Assembly: GCA_024114885.1 (NCBI GenBank)
Contig: CP099424.1
Span: 1,674,001 to 1,738,000 of the forward strand
Direction of reading: 5' to 3'
Length of the DNA stretch: 64,000 nucleotides
DNA from: Septoria linicola
Lineage: Eukaryota; Ascomycota; Dothideomycetes; Mycosphaerellales; Mycosphaerellaceae
Under the pieces are notes generated by a model that made no database searches, was not told where the DNA came from, and saw only the letters and a program-made list of their open reading frames with translations. The stretch's first letter is position 1. Each line of letters opens with the position of its first letter. The position numbers and the translations under genes were made by a program. Shown here in pieces: positions 1 through 11,162 of this stretch.

Positions 1-23
1 GTCATTGAATAACAATATTCAAG

Positions 24-272
24 ATTCAACTTCCATGGTACACACTCCGCGGTACACAAGACATCACTCAAACAGTAGAGAACCTAACCATCAACAAACT
101 CGATTGGTACACGAATTTGACTCGTGAAGGTCCCGAGCAGAGTACACAGATGAGCAGCGAGGATGGTTTCCACATGTCGATCGATGCGCTGACGAATATC
201 TTCGAGGCCAATGGGACGCTGGTGACTACGGTGGGGAATGTGACGTATCGACAGCCGGGAGACGGGGCATGA
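24..272 (+). CDS. C-terminal exon of an unidentified protein (5' part outside window)
   Basis: An open frame of 82 codons ends at the TGA at 270-272. The frame is closed by a stop at 6-8, and a plausible 3' splice site (TTCAAG) ends at 23, so this is read as the last exon of a gene that starts upstream of the window. The tail holds several N-glycosylation-type sequons (NLT twice, NGT, NVT), so a secreted or membrane protein is possible, but no family motif is recognised. Function cannot be stated from what is visible. The exon boundary at 24 is an inference from the splice signal alone. Confidence 0.45.
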   Translation: MQLPWYTLRGTQDITQTVENLTINKLDWYTNLTREGPEQSTQMSSEDGFHMSIDALTNIFEANGTLVTTVGNVTYRQPGDGA

Positions 273-1126
273 GAAGGAGGGAAAGAGGTAGAGAGGAAGC
301 TGTGGCATGCATGATGAGTCCCGTTGCAGTACGTAGCTTTGTATCAGTAAGATGTGCTACGTGGAGCAGCTTCTCAGCGAGATATTGAGGAGCGAATCGA
401 ACTGTGCATGAATTACCTGCGTCTACAGCAGTCGTGAATTGTATTGGCTTTTGACTGTGATGTTTTTGAAAAATTTCGGATGTGCTTGAGCATGAATTTG
501 GTGCGTGTTCTCTCGTGTACTGGGGTCTTTGACGTGGCAGAGTAAATTTGGCTTCTTCCCACCAGACAGATTGCCGATGGTCAAAGAAGTGCCTGCAGCC
601 ATTCAGACCGTCCATCTTCTTCTATACTTGCGACGCCTTCTAGGCTTTTTCGGTGAGTGTTCTATGTCGTATCGCGCTATTCTTTCAGAGCAAACATCTG
701 GGAAGCCGTCTGCAAGAATGCAAGAAATGTGCCCATTACACCGAACTCCTGATAACACACCATGACAGGTCGCGGGCTATATACTCCCAGCGTACGACTT
801 ATAAAACGGCTTGCTGATTTGCTTTGAAGCATATGGCTTGAAGTTGTCTTTTGAGCAAGCAAGTCGAGACTTCACATGCATGCCAAGAGATTACAGCGGT
901 TTTTCTACTCCACCCACTGGCAGAGTCCTCTCCTTCCAAGTTTCTCATCCTTTGGAATTGACCGCCAAGTCTTGATAGACGCAATTGTTGGTATCGAGGT
1001 CCCGGATCCTTTACACGTTAGCTTATCTTGTTACAGATAACTTATATTCATGGCAGCGAGTAAGACTCCTTTACTGCTCCTCGCTTCTCCGACGATTTAC
1101 TCACGAATGGCTCGGCAGACACAACC
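273..1126. other. Intergenic stretch, no gene seen
   Basis: About 850 bases between the tail of the first gene and the F-box gene. The short open frames on both strands overlap each other and have no recognisable motif or splice structure. It should hold the 3' end of the first gene and the promoter of the F-box gene. Confidence 0.5.
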
Positions 1127-1885
1127 ATGCCCTCCGCCGCCCAGAGAGTGATAGGAACAGCAGAGCTTGTAGAGACGATCGTTCTGCAACTTCCCACGAA
1201 AGACACTCTTCTCGGCCAGCGGATCTCGAGAAGCATCAAGGAGATCATGAATGGGTCGGTCGCGATTCAGAAGACCATGTTCTTGTACCCAGGAGAAGCA
1301 AGCTCAGCTAGCATCGATGCTCCAATCGTTCATCTCGGCCCTCATGTTACGCATTTGGCCTTTTTGAACCAGGTAAGTCTCTGCTTGATGGTAACATTTC
1401 GCAAGGGTTCTTCATTTGGGATGAGCCGGACCGTCTGTCCAAATCCCTCATCGATCCAGGGAGAAGAGAGCCTTTTCGTTGACAAAACCCAATAGATCCC
1501 CATTCCCGCACAAGAGATCGCATCCTTCAACCCGCTCCTCACCCGCACCCTCAACCCATCCCAGCTTCTCCGCCCAAAACCTCAAAAACACACCGCGTCG
1601 GAACTGTACATCGACCTCCTTGATGCCCCATCGCACTGGTCCTGCAATAAGATGTACATCTCGCAGCCACCCATTCGATTCCAGACGATGAAGGTCGAAT
1701 ACGCCACCGAGACCAGGATGTATAGACAGATCAGATATGGGTTTAGTACGGGTCTGCTTGGCTTGACGCTGGATATGGTGGCGAAGGATACGAGAGAAAA
1801 GGGGGTGCCGGTGGGAAAGTGGGAGGTTGCGAGATCGTTTGAAAAGTGGTTCTTTTGTCTTCAGGGTGCGGTGCCGGAGCAGTAG
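1127..1885 (+). CDS. F-box domain protein
   Basis: Two exons, 1127-1372 and 1496-1885, joined in phase 0 across a 123-base intron with a GTAAGT donor and an AATAG acceptor. They give 211 residues. Residues 8-45 have the F-box pattern of this fungal family: a hydrophobic helix (TAELVETIVLQLPTKDTLL) followed by QRISRSIKEIMNGS. By family knowledge the F-box would bind Skp1 in an SCF ubiquitin ligase. The C-terminal half (from YISQPPIRFQ) is the usual variable region, so the substrate cannot be inferred. It is the first of three F-box genes in the window; the other two lie at 47.9-50.4 kb and are longer. Confidence 0.8.
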
Positions 1886-2366
1886 GGCAGGGCTGAGAAG
1901 TTGGTGATAGTGACGATGATTGCAGTGGAGTGCCTTGAAAGAGATTTTGGTGAGCTGCTGGATGATTGATCAGCGCAGGATTAGTTGGATTGAAACAGCA
2001 GAGCGTCGCTGCACAGCACAGCATCGTGGCGTGTCTTGCACATATGTTGAGGCAGGTGCGGAAGTCGTGTCACGTGATCAGAACCAAGCACATGCGCAAC
2101 AGCTATCAGCACAGCTCAAGCGTAGATCGACTTCAATTGAGACAGCTCACCTGGCGCTCTTGCCGAAGTCGCGTTGTCGTGTTGGAATCAATTTCCCGCA
2201 TCCGAAATTGCCGGCACAGCATCTGCATTGGAGAGAATTGTAGTTGTCCCACATGCACATCTTTCTGGTATTGGCTCTTTGCTTCACTGTAGTATGATAC
2301 ATGCCCCGATCCTCATCTCAACTTCTCCTCTCTCTCTCTCCACTCATTCGTCCTATCACCACCACT
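1886..2366. other. Convergent spacer, no gene seen
   Basis: Spacer of 480 bases between the ends of the F-box gene and ATP14. Overlapping short open frames occur in several frames, none with family features. It probably carries both 3' untranslated regions. Confidence 0.5.
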
Positions 2367-2850
2367 CTAGTGACCATGCGCCTCGGCCTCTTCCTCCTCC
2401 TCGACAAACCAATCCTGCTCAACTGGTGCAGCGCTGGCGTCACTCGATGCGCCCTGGACCTCTGGGGTGGACTGCTCGTACTCTTGGAGACCGCTCTGGA
2501 GATCGGCTTCTTCTGGGGACTTTGGCGGCGTGGGGATGGCGAACTTTTGCACTTGGCCCTCGGCGTCGTTGGCCTTGAGTGGAGCGGGCTTGTAGGCCTT
2601 GAGCTCCTTCAGGTACATGTCCTGCACCAGGTCGGCTGTTCGGCATTGTTAGTGGTGATCTGTTGCAACCCATTGAGGTCGTCGGAGAGGCATACCAGCG
2701 CGGACGGGGGTTGCGATGAAGGTGCGGCGGGCGGAGACATTCTGGCGGATGGCTGCCCGGGCGAGCACGTTGCGCTGAGCAATTGTCAGTCGGACGAGAA
2801 TCAGTCAGAATTGACGCTGGTTTACATACGGAGACTCTGATTGCCTGCAT
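2367..2850 (-). CDS. ATP14: Mitochondrial F1Fo ATP synthase subunit h (Atp14)
   Basis: Three exons on the minus strand (2850-2830, 2774-2696, 2635-2367) join in phase to 122 residues. The N-terminus is a basic, acid-free presequence (RNVLARAAIRQNVSARRTF) suited to mitochondrial import. The mature part has the family core VQDMYLKELKAYKP, the PTPPKSPEEADL segment and a very acidic tail ending DWFVEEEEE. Subunit h is a peripheral-stalk component of the inner-membrane ATP synthase in fungi. An in-frame ATG at 2880 would add ten residues; 2850 is preferred because it begins the presequence directly. The gene is divergent from TFIIB, with about 950 bases between the starts. Confidence 0.92.
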
Positions 2851-3803
2851 GGTGGATGTGATGGGGTGAATGGAAGCCAATGCGCTACTCTACTCTACGC
2901 AGTCGTCGTGAGGTCGTCGTGAAGGAGCTGTTCGGGCATAACCGTTTCTGCCTTCCTTTGCCTTTAAGTTACTCAGCCTCCGACGGCCGACGGCCAGCCC
3001 AGCCCAGACAGACTCACACTTTGACGCTCTCGCCAACCACTTGTCTCTTCATCCTCGACATCCTCTCCGCCTCACTCACCCTCACCTCTCATCCCACCCG
3101 CTCCTGTCTCAGAGACCGCTCGTCGCGCTGCAACACACGACACCACTGCTTGCTCCCTCATCACTCCCTGATCGAGTTGCTGGCAACTGTTTTGAGCGAG
3201 ACCTGCGCACTCTAACGGCCGACGTCTACGACATCGCGACAACCCGCCAGTCACATCTGCTGCCTGGCTCTCGTCGCACGCTCGCGGACACCTTCACTGG
3301 TATCCGGCCGGACATTTACAGCGCAAACTTCACCCTCATCACCACTCGCACTCTCGCACGACTGTCTTTGCCCGCGCGCAAGCCGATTCCTGGTTCGCCG
3401 CCCCAGCAACCGAGTGTGAGGGTACGTGCACAGTCCTCCAAGTAGTCGTCCGAAACTGTTTGCGCCTTTGTGCCAGACACGAACAAAGCACTCACAATCA
3501 CAATCTCCTCGTCTCACTTTGACAGCGCATTCCCCTCTGCCGTTTGCCTCACTCGCAGACATATTTAGCGGTGCGTGCGCTGACTCTCCGTGGGTCATTA
3601 GCTGCGACCTCGCGCTTCAAAACTCACGAAAGTCACTCGATTTTCTGCTCACTACCGCCAAAACGCATTCTCCACTCTTCATCCGTTGCTTCGCCAAAAA
3701 CCACAAGCTGCAGAAGAGCAGCAAAGGAATCAAAAAGCGTGCCACTGCGCGGTTCGAGGATTCGATTAAGAAAGACCACCCCGTGCGTAAACCACTAGCC
3801 TTG
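2851..3803. promoter_or_regulatory. Divergent promoter and long pyrimidine-rich leader of TFIIB
   Basis: This 953-base spacer separates the ATP14 and TFIIB start codons, so it must hold both promoters. From about 2,990 to 3,680 the plus strand is rich in C and T runs, as is common in leaders of highly expressed fungal genes. Several upstream ATGs lie in it. One short frame (3544-3798) stops six bases before the TFIIB ATG, and the frame from ATG 3426 runs in frame with TFIIB without a stop. No defined transcription factor site was identified. Confidence 0.5.
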
Positions 3804-4928
3804 ATGGCACAAGTGTTATCACCGGGGGCTCTGCCCGAAACGATCCAGGCACCGCCGCAGGAAGAAGAGTGGCGCGAGAACCTGAACGTGCGACTGATGT
3901 GCAGAGACTGCCGCGAAGACCCACCAGATCTTCGTGAGGACCATGCCAGTGGCGATCTGATCTGCGGAAGCTGTGGGCTGGTCTTGCAGGAGCGCTCAAT
4001 CGACACGAGCAGTGAATGGCGAACTTTCTCAAACGACGACCAGGGCAACGATGACCCAAGTCGTGTTGGTGATGGACCCAACGCTCTGCTCAACGGCGCG
4101 CAATTGAACACCAACATCGCTTTCGGCGATGGTGGTATGCGGGCCAAGGACCTGCACCGCGCTCAGAACAAGGCGAATCTCGACAAAGGCAACAAGAGTC
4201 TGCTGCAAGCCTACAAGCACATCGGCGCTTTGTGCGAGGGCTGGCAGCTCCCGAGCACTGTCTCGGATAGCGCTAAGCACTTATACAAAGATGCAGAAGA
4301 GAGCCGTCTGTTCAAGGGCAAGAGCCAGGACTCCATGATCGCCGGCTGTGTCTTCCTCGCCTGCCGTCGCAATAATGTTCCACGTTCGTTCCGCGAGGTC
4401 ATGGAGTTGACCAAGGTTACCAAGAAGGAGATCGGGCGCATGTACAAGCTGCTCAACGAATTCATCAGAGCCAAGGAGAAGGCCGACGCTAGCAAAGGCG
4501 CAGCTGCTCCAGACCGTAAGTTTTCTTTGCCCACTAACTTGACTTACCATGTGCTAAACTTCTTAGTCTACCAGCAGGCGTACACTGGCACCACGGCCGA
4601 TCCAGCCGATCTCTGTGCTCGTTACTGCTCGCAGCTCAATATGGATGTTCGAAGTGCCAACGTCGCTATCGCATTGGCTTCTACTATGACCAAGACTGGG
4701 GCGCTAGCTGGTCGATCGCCGTTGTCTTCCGCTGCTGCCTGTATCTTCATGGCGAGCATGCTTATGGGTCAGACCAAGACTCCGAAAGACATCATGAACG
4801 TTGCCAAAGTTAGCGACAGCACGATCCGTCATGCCTACAAGCTCCTCTACCAGGAGAAGGATAAGCTGCTCACCGAGGAGATCTTGACCCGCGGTGCAGA
4901 CCCGTCGAAATTGATCAAGCCTTCATAG
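3804..4928 (+). CDS. SUA7: Transcription initiation factor TFIIB
   Basis: Exons 3804-4515 and 4567-4928 give 357 residues, the usual TFIIB length. The N-terminal zinc ribbon (about residues 31-57) has the C-x2-C ... C-x2-C pattern (CRDC, then CGSC). It is followed by the B-reader/linker with SSEWRTF, then two cyclin-like repeats. The first contains LLQAYKHI and AGCVFLACR; the second contains ADLCARYCSQL and SPLSSAAACIFMAS. TFIIB bridges TBP and RNA polymerase II at promoters. The ATG at 3804 is chosen because it puts the ribbon at the normal distance from the N-terminus; the same frame is open upstream to 3426. The 51-base intron (GTAAG..TTAG) is a multiple of three and lacks a stop, so reading through it would insert 17 residues. 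Confidence 0.95.
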   Translation: MAQVLSPGALPETIQAPPQEEEWRENLNVRLMCRDCREDPPDLREDHASGDLICGSCGLVLQERSIDTSSEWRTFSNDDQGNDDPSRVGDGPNALLNGAQLNTNIAFGDGGMRAKDLHRAQNKANLDKGNKSLLQAYKHIGALCEGWQLPSTVSDSAKHLYKDAEESRLFKGKSQDSMIAGCVFLACRRNNVPRSFREVMELTKVTKKEIGRMYKLLNEFIRAKEKADASKGAAAPDRKFSLPTNLTYHVLNFLVYQQAYTGTTADPADLCARYCSQLNMDVRSANVAIALASTMTKTGALAGRSPLSSAAACIFMASMLMGQTKTPKDIMNVAKVSDSTIRHAYKLLYQEKDKLLTEEILTRGADPSKLIKPS

Positions 4929-6287
4929 AGGAAGGACAATTGAGCAAGCTTCATGGCGCTGTGCACTCTTCCTTGCATCCTCAGGATACTTTAGAGGTGA
5001 TTGCCGCACCACCATACCTGTATTGCGCGAACAGCCGGCAAGCCTTGACCGGCAATGACCCGTACGCCGTTCTGCGCTGCTTTGCGATTTCGTCTCGCGG
5101 TCCCACACAGTCCTTTCTGTCTCATGACAGTTGACATGCCACACTCCTTGCACTCTCCTATCGTCCGCCAAATTTCGACTGCAACTCATCAAAGGGAGGA
5201 GCGTCACCAAAAAGAACGAGATACTGTTTCAGAAAGTGTTTTATAAGCCTGGGGTTACAAGGGGTCAGACTGCATGCGCTGGGAATGGTTTGTCTGCTTC
5301 TTGCATTTGATTGATCGTGTACTTGCTGAAAAGCGAAGACTGCCCCACGATACCCCCAAAAAGATCAGAATGGTTGCGAAATCTGTATGCATAGACGATA
5401 TAATGACTACCAAAAAAATGGCTTGGTAAAAGGTGCATGCTTCGTATGTGCACATGGCTGCGTCTTTGAGCATCATACTGTGCTCGCATCAGCATGTCGT
5501 TGTGGAAAGAGATGATTATCAGGCTGTAGTGCATTGCAGAGACAGACGTGGTGAACCAAGGCCGAGGCCGACCCTTGCAATTTCGGTCTTTCGGCGCCCG
5601 ATCACAATCAGACTTCCTTTGTCTCACTGCATGTCCATCATCTTCTCAATGCACTTTCTCGCAATGTCTCGTGCATCGCCTACCTGCCTTCGCCAGCGGA
5701 ACGAAGAAGTCCAATCCCAGCACGGGCTTCGCCTGCAGCTTATAGGCATACCCACGGATTAGGCAGTTGGAAAGAAAACGCCACAAGATCGAAGCGATGT
5801 CGAGAAAGGGAGTTAGGGGCGGGTCGCGAAAGTCTTGATTGCACATCGACGCGGCTCGCCGTGCTCAATGCAGCATGGTCGAGAAGTAGCGATCGCTCTG
5901 GATGGTCCGCTTCTGCTTTTGATCAACGCCTTCTTCCCTTGTCGCCATTCTTCACCGGTCGCTTCAGCGGCTGCTGTGGATGCTTCTAGGAGCGGCTCAA
6001 GGCACGTTGTGGCATGTGGAAATGAGCCAGTAGGTGAAGGATTTACTTGCGACTTGAAGGATTTGGCCAGCAGAGAAGTCGAGAAGAAGAAGGGCTCTCT
6101 TCTCGCTATGTTGTGGCGAAATCTTCGCGACGTCTTTTGCTGAGACATCGATTCTTCTCGACCTTTTTGTGTCGCCCACGTTCATTTTTATTATTCGCAG
6201 CGCAGCTTCTTTTTGAAGCGTCCATTCATTGAATTATCACTACTCACGCAGAGCAATTGCTCGTACCACTCGTTTCTATATACTAAA
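4929..6287. other. Intergenic region with uncertain minus-strand coding traces
   Basis: About 1.36 kb between TFIIB and the chitinase. Minus-strand frames between about 5,590 and 6,185 look partly coding: a hydrophobic run TPFLDIASILWRFLSN, then, in another frame, GDARDIARKCIEKMMDMQ before a stop. They could not be joined into one gene with sound splice sites. The rest shows nothing recognisable. The last 100 bases before 6,288 should contain the chitinase promoter. Confidence 0.35.
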
Positions 6288-7817
6288 ATGCCTTCGATCT
6301 TCTCCACCGCCGTATTCGCGGCTGCTACAACTCTTATTTCTTCAGCCACAGCCGCTTTCTCTCCTTCGGGAAAAATAATGTTGTTACATACTGGGGCCAA
6401 GGACCAAACCAGCAGCGATTGCTGGAGACGTGCAAGCTCGCATGTAAGAAGACCACCACCTCTCTCGGTCCGATCAGCCATCCAAGCAAGCATCTCTACT
6501 AACACTCATCCAGCCGTCGACGTCGTCAACATCGGCTTCGTCAACCAATTCCCAGACAACACCGGCAACAGCTACCCAGGCACAAACTTCGGCAACGCCT
6601 GCTGGGGCGACGTCTACCAAAACGCATCCGGCCAAGACACCCAGCTGCTCAAGACCTGCCCCAACATCGGCCCCGATGTCATCGCCTGCCAGCAGACCTA
6701 CGGCAAGAAGATCTTCCTCTCCCTCGGTGGCGGCTATCCCACCAACTACTACTTCAGCAGCGATACCAAGGCCAGAGCCTTTGCGGATTTCCTCTGGGGA
6801 GCTTGGGGTCCGGTGAATAGCAGCTGGACTGGTCCTCGTCCTTGGGGTAATGCCGTGGTTGATGGATTTGATTTCGATATTGAGAGCGATGTTTCCCCTG
6901 TGAACCGCCGGACTGCGGGTTACACGCAATTGATCAGCCGTCTGAAGAACACTTGGTACCCAACGGATACGTCGAAGAGCTACTACATTTCTGGAGCACC
7001 GCAATGCATTCTGCCCGATGTGCATTTCACGACGGTTATGAACCGTGCATGGTTTGACTTTATCTGGATTCAATTGTGAGACAAGCTCCCCTCCCCCCTC
7101 AACATACTCGAAAAAGATCATCAACCTCTGACAAACCTGTAGCTACAACACCCCCCAATGCAGCGCCCGCGCCGGCATCAACAACCAAAACGGCTCGAAC
7201 CGCAACCTCGACATCTCCTACACCAACTGGACCCAATCCGCCTCCCTCAACACAAACGTGAAATACTACATCGGCCTGCCCGCCGCCCCTGCAGCCGCCG
7301 CGAGCGGTGACTACTTGACTCTAGCCGAAGGCCAACGCACCGTCCAGCGCTTCTACGGCAACGCCAAGTTCGGCGGCATCATGCTCTGGGAGGCGACTTA
7401 CGCCATGACCAACCCGGTCTGTAATAAGGATCAACTTACGTGGTACAAGGATATTCTAAATGGTCAGGCGGTGGGTCGTCCAGCGACTGTGACGTGCCCT
7501 GCTACGACTACTACGACTCGTTCGGTGACTACGTCGGTCAGGACCTCAACGAACAGTACTCGTGCGCCTACGACGACGACGAGGGCCGCGACTGCCGTGA
7601 GAGTGGCAACGACGAGTGTGAAGAGCTCGAGTAGTGTAAGTTTTGCCAAAGTCAGGCCAATTCCGATGTGACTGCTGACCATGACCAGGTTCGCCCAACG
7701 AGCACGACGGCGTCTTCGAGACGATCGACCACGACATCGATTCGACGCAAGCGTGCGGAGGCTACGGCTTTTGTCACCCGCATTCGTGCTCGACGAGCAG
7801 TTCCAACCATGGCATAG
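6288..7817 (+). pseudogene. GH18 class III chitinase with a one-base frameshift
   Basis: Four exons are inferred: 6288-6443, 6514-7075, 7143-7635 and 7689-7817. The N-terminus is a signal peptide (FAAATTLISSATA). The catalytic domain has YWGQGPNQQRLLETC, the beta-strand LSLGGG, and the GH18 motif DGFDFDIES with the DxxDxDxE acids. Conserved WEATYAM follows. A long Thr/Ser-rich tail suggests a cell-wall-bound or heavily O-glycosylated enzyme. Oddity: between the signal peptide and YWGQG the frame changes at the A-run 6371-6375. Five A's are present where six would keep the frame, so the coding sum is one base short of a multiple of three. All other exon joins keep phase and the active site is intact, so this is either a very recent null allele or a sequencing indel. 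Confidence 0.8.
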
Positions 7818-10562
7818 ATGTCGAGTCGTATCAGAGAGAGGATGCATGTATGGTACAAGGAAAATGTGTAAATACCAAAATCAAAGAGCTGGTCTCAACA
7901 ATCTGGTCTGAAACCATCTCAAGCTGACTGGTCAATGTTCAAGACCATCCATGTGAGGCTTGATAAATTTGGTGTCGAACACCAGACTCTGGCAGGGTAT
8001 TTGGCTTTCCGCGCTGACTACACGCGACATGCCCAGGTGGGTCATTGATCCAAGCCTGCCGCTGCTATCAAGATCTTCCAAATGAGTCCATGAGGCGCAA
8101 AAGAGAGTGCTACGGTCGGAGGACTGACACGATCCCCGGTGCAGCTGTTTCGCGAAAGATCAGGGGAGGCCATCGAGGTGCTCGAGGTCACCAACCGCTG
8201 ATACCGTGAAGCTTCGACGACGAGATCAGTGGGCGTCTGATCTTTGCGAACCGTTCTCGACGAACATCCGTGGTCCAAGTCACGAGATGGTCTTGTCACG
8301 GAGCCCATACGATTAGCGGACCGTGGCCCAGGCTTTCTTACTGGTAAGTACCTTTTGAAAACGCAGTTTGAGTACTCTCGCAATGCAGCATGACAGAGAG
8401 ACTCTATACCATAATCCATGGATGGCTAGCGATTCGGCCATCCGGCATTTGGATACTCGCCTCGTACACGAGACGAGCTGGAGGTCAAGTTGTCAACAGT
8501 AGCTTTGTTGTCGTAGACATAAGGTATCCGGGGCTCCGTGGAGACAATGAAGCCCTCGTGTCACTCCAGGCAATGGGCAATCTGATTCCATGTTGCCTCG
8601 GATAGCTATGATCGCATCCTTCGATAGGAGCTGCAGGCATGATGAGCTGATTGGCGTCCTCGGGTGTCTGTATCAGAAGTCAGAGTCCTTCGAGAAGATG
8701 TCGAGAACAAAAATCGTAGAGCCTGTCAGGTCTCGAGCCTCTGATTTCGGTTTGCCATGTCTAGCATGCCGTTCGAGAGAGTTCAGTGGTCCGAGAACAA
8801 GATCGTGATACTGTTATCTGCTTGCGTTTTGTTGTATCAGATCCTGGCAACTATTGCCATTCATATCCTTGAACGAGTCTAGACTTTTCGCAAACATCGA
8901 CTCTTGTCGTCATTTACAAGGGCGAAACAAAGTATCATTGCACCTCACCTTGTGAACGCGTTTCCAGTTGAACAAGGTCGACGTCTGTGAACATGAAGTC
9001 GTGCGGGGCAGTCTGCCTGAACCACGGGCGGACACGCGGCGGATGTGTGTGTGCGCACTAGGGTATCTGCCACCAGCGCCGTCTTCACGGGGCTTTGATA
9101 CCGCTGACCGCCCCAAGTTGTGCAGGCGAGGAAGTCCAGATGCCTGGGATCTCACATCGACATCGCACAAGATGTTTCATGCTGCCCACGTGCTTTGAGC
9201 TGACGCCGAGAATATCAAGCTATGGGCGAGTGCGGTGTGCAATGCAAGGTGCCTAGATAGGTGGCATAGATAGCGCACAATTAAATGTCTGATAGCGCTT
9301 GTGCATGGCCTCTAGAGTTCTTTTTGCCTGTCTCCCCGGCTGCAGCTGCTGCCCAAACTAAGATCTAAGGAACGTTTGCAGCCATAGATCCGCGACGGCT
9401 CCATCTTCGGCTCGTATGATATGTCTCGGATTGGACCAAAGTAGCTGTGAGTAGCCAAGTCGAAGACTGAGGAGCAAGCGTGTGCGACCTTGCCTTCCTT
9501 GCTGTGCGATAGGTGGCCACGTAAGGTCGATCGTTGCGAGAGGTCTGTGTATAACACCGACGATCTCTACTTCACCTCAAGAGGCCACGTGCGAGTCGGT
9601 GCGACCAGTCGCGCAGATCTGTCGCAGGACAAAACCAACAAGGATGAGGAGTCCGGCAGCTTGGTCGTGCTTCCAGTGCCATGACGCTAAACTTGCGGCA
9701 GGCGGAAACCAAGGAATGCCATCCTAGCCCGCTGCAAGCGCCTCTGCCACTGGACACTCCGGCAAGGCTCGGAGAGTTGATGTGACTGGATTGCTGACCG
9801 ACTTGAGGAGAGCAGGATGAGGGACCAGGAGCAGATCATTCGCGTACAGAAGACGCCCAAGCAGAGAAGGATTGGGTGCGCTGAACGGTTTGTGCCACCA
9901 TCCTTGCGCCAACGTGGCAGATGAGATGCTCCTATACGGGCAGTATTTTCAGACGTGCAACGACAAGCGAGTGTAAGATCATCAGAAAGGGAGAACGAGG
10001 TGGCTTTCGCATTTATTGTTGCCTCGCCTCGCCCTCCGTTTCCACGTTCGCGGGTCCTGCTCTTTCAACATCTCACGCCAGCCAGCTCCACCTTCTGTTG
10101 CACGCGTCAACCTCGCAAAGTACTTGCCTGTTGGTTTCATTGTGCATCCCGGACTCTCTTGGCTCTCGGGCGAAACAAACGAACACAGTCTGGCCTCGCC
10201 AACCTGCAGGCTGCAGCTAACAAACAGTGGGCATAGAGTTCATCGACGAACTTGTTCGTTGGCATGCATCGCACGACTCAAACTCAACTCGACCACGCAA
10301 GATAGGCAACCCCACGATCGCCAGAAACATCGGCTGTCTGTAGTAAAACGGCCTCGCACCCCTCACGTTCTGCCAACACCCAAGCTTCGACACACAAGAC
10401 ATTCGGCGTCATCCTTGAATTGGAACCCGGGTTCTTGACCACCCTCCACTTATATCATCTGGGCCTCGCCTCCCTGGCACGCGACATCTCCACATTTGCT
10501 TAACTACAACCAAGGCCTACAAACACCTATACCTGCACTGATAACGACTGCAACTGCCTGGC
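7818..10562. other. 2.7 kb gene-poor gap
   Basis: No convincing gene was found on either strand. The longest frames (for example 8042-8419 minus and 10016-10438 plus) have no motif, no signal peptide and no consistent splice sites. The last 150 bases contain a TATA-like CTTATATC near 10,450 and a C/A-rich leader that probably belong to the next gene. Base composition is like the neighbours, so it is not part of the RIP-mutated repeat. Confidence 0.45.
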
Positions 10563-11162
10563 ATGTGTGTCGCTGGTCTTAACATCTCCACCCAAGCTTG
10601 TGCGCATCGATGGTATGAACTGATACGACCTTGCGATCCGGCAAACAATCTACAAAACTGCCCGGAGCGACTACGACTGGAGGGCTGGGAGCGTCGACAA
10701 GAATCGTGTCCATTCTGCGACGGAACTGGTCATCACCATTCCACACATAGACTGTTTGGCAGCACTTCTTCTGCCAGTTCAGTTTCCTCGTCGCCAACGA
10801 TATCGGAAATGGGGTTCAACAGGTCAAGTCGACGAGGCAGTGGTGCCACTCTTACCGGCACAATGAGCCCTCTATCACGCGAGAATAGCAACTGCAGCAT
10901 CGAGCTGGACCGCGCAACGAGAGCGAGAGACATGAATGACCGAATCCACTTGTACCTTTCATCAGAGCCTCACGAGATCTTGCCATCAGCGACCAAAAAC
11001 TATCCTTCTTACTCCGCTTCCATAGCGAGGGCAGAGGAAGCTGCAGGTAACGATGCGGACAAGAAACTTGGACGACGCAGCTCGATCAACTCGGTCTCGA
11101 GAGGGTGGAAGCGCATATCGAAGCGCTTCAGCATAGGCCCAGAACTGTTCAAGATTGTGTGA
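10563..11162 (+). CDS. Small protein with Cys-containing N-terminus, function unknown
   Basis: A single exon encodes 199 residues. The N-terminal 55 residues carry spaced Cys and His residues (MCV, CAHRWYEL, PC, NCPERL, CPFC) that could bind a metal, followed by a low-complexity Ser-rich middle. The last 30 residues are basic (LGRRSSINSVSRGWKRISKR). This layout, a short Cys motif followed by a disordered Ser-rich region with a basic end, is seen in many fungal proteins of unknown role. The ATG is the first in the frame, and a TATA-like element and A/C-rich leader lie upstream. No enzyme motif is visible and no function is proposed. Confidence 0.65.
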   Translation: MCVAGLNISTQACAHRWYELIRPCDPANNLQNCPERLRLEGWERRQESCPFCDGTGHHHSTHRLFGSTSSASSVSSSPTISEMGFNRSSRRGSGATLTGTMSPLSRENSNCSIELDRATRARDMNDRIHLYLSSEPHEILPSATKNYPSYSASIARAEEAAGNDADKKLGRRSSINSVSRGWKRISKRFSIGPELFKIV

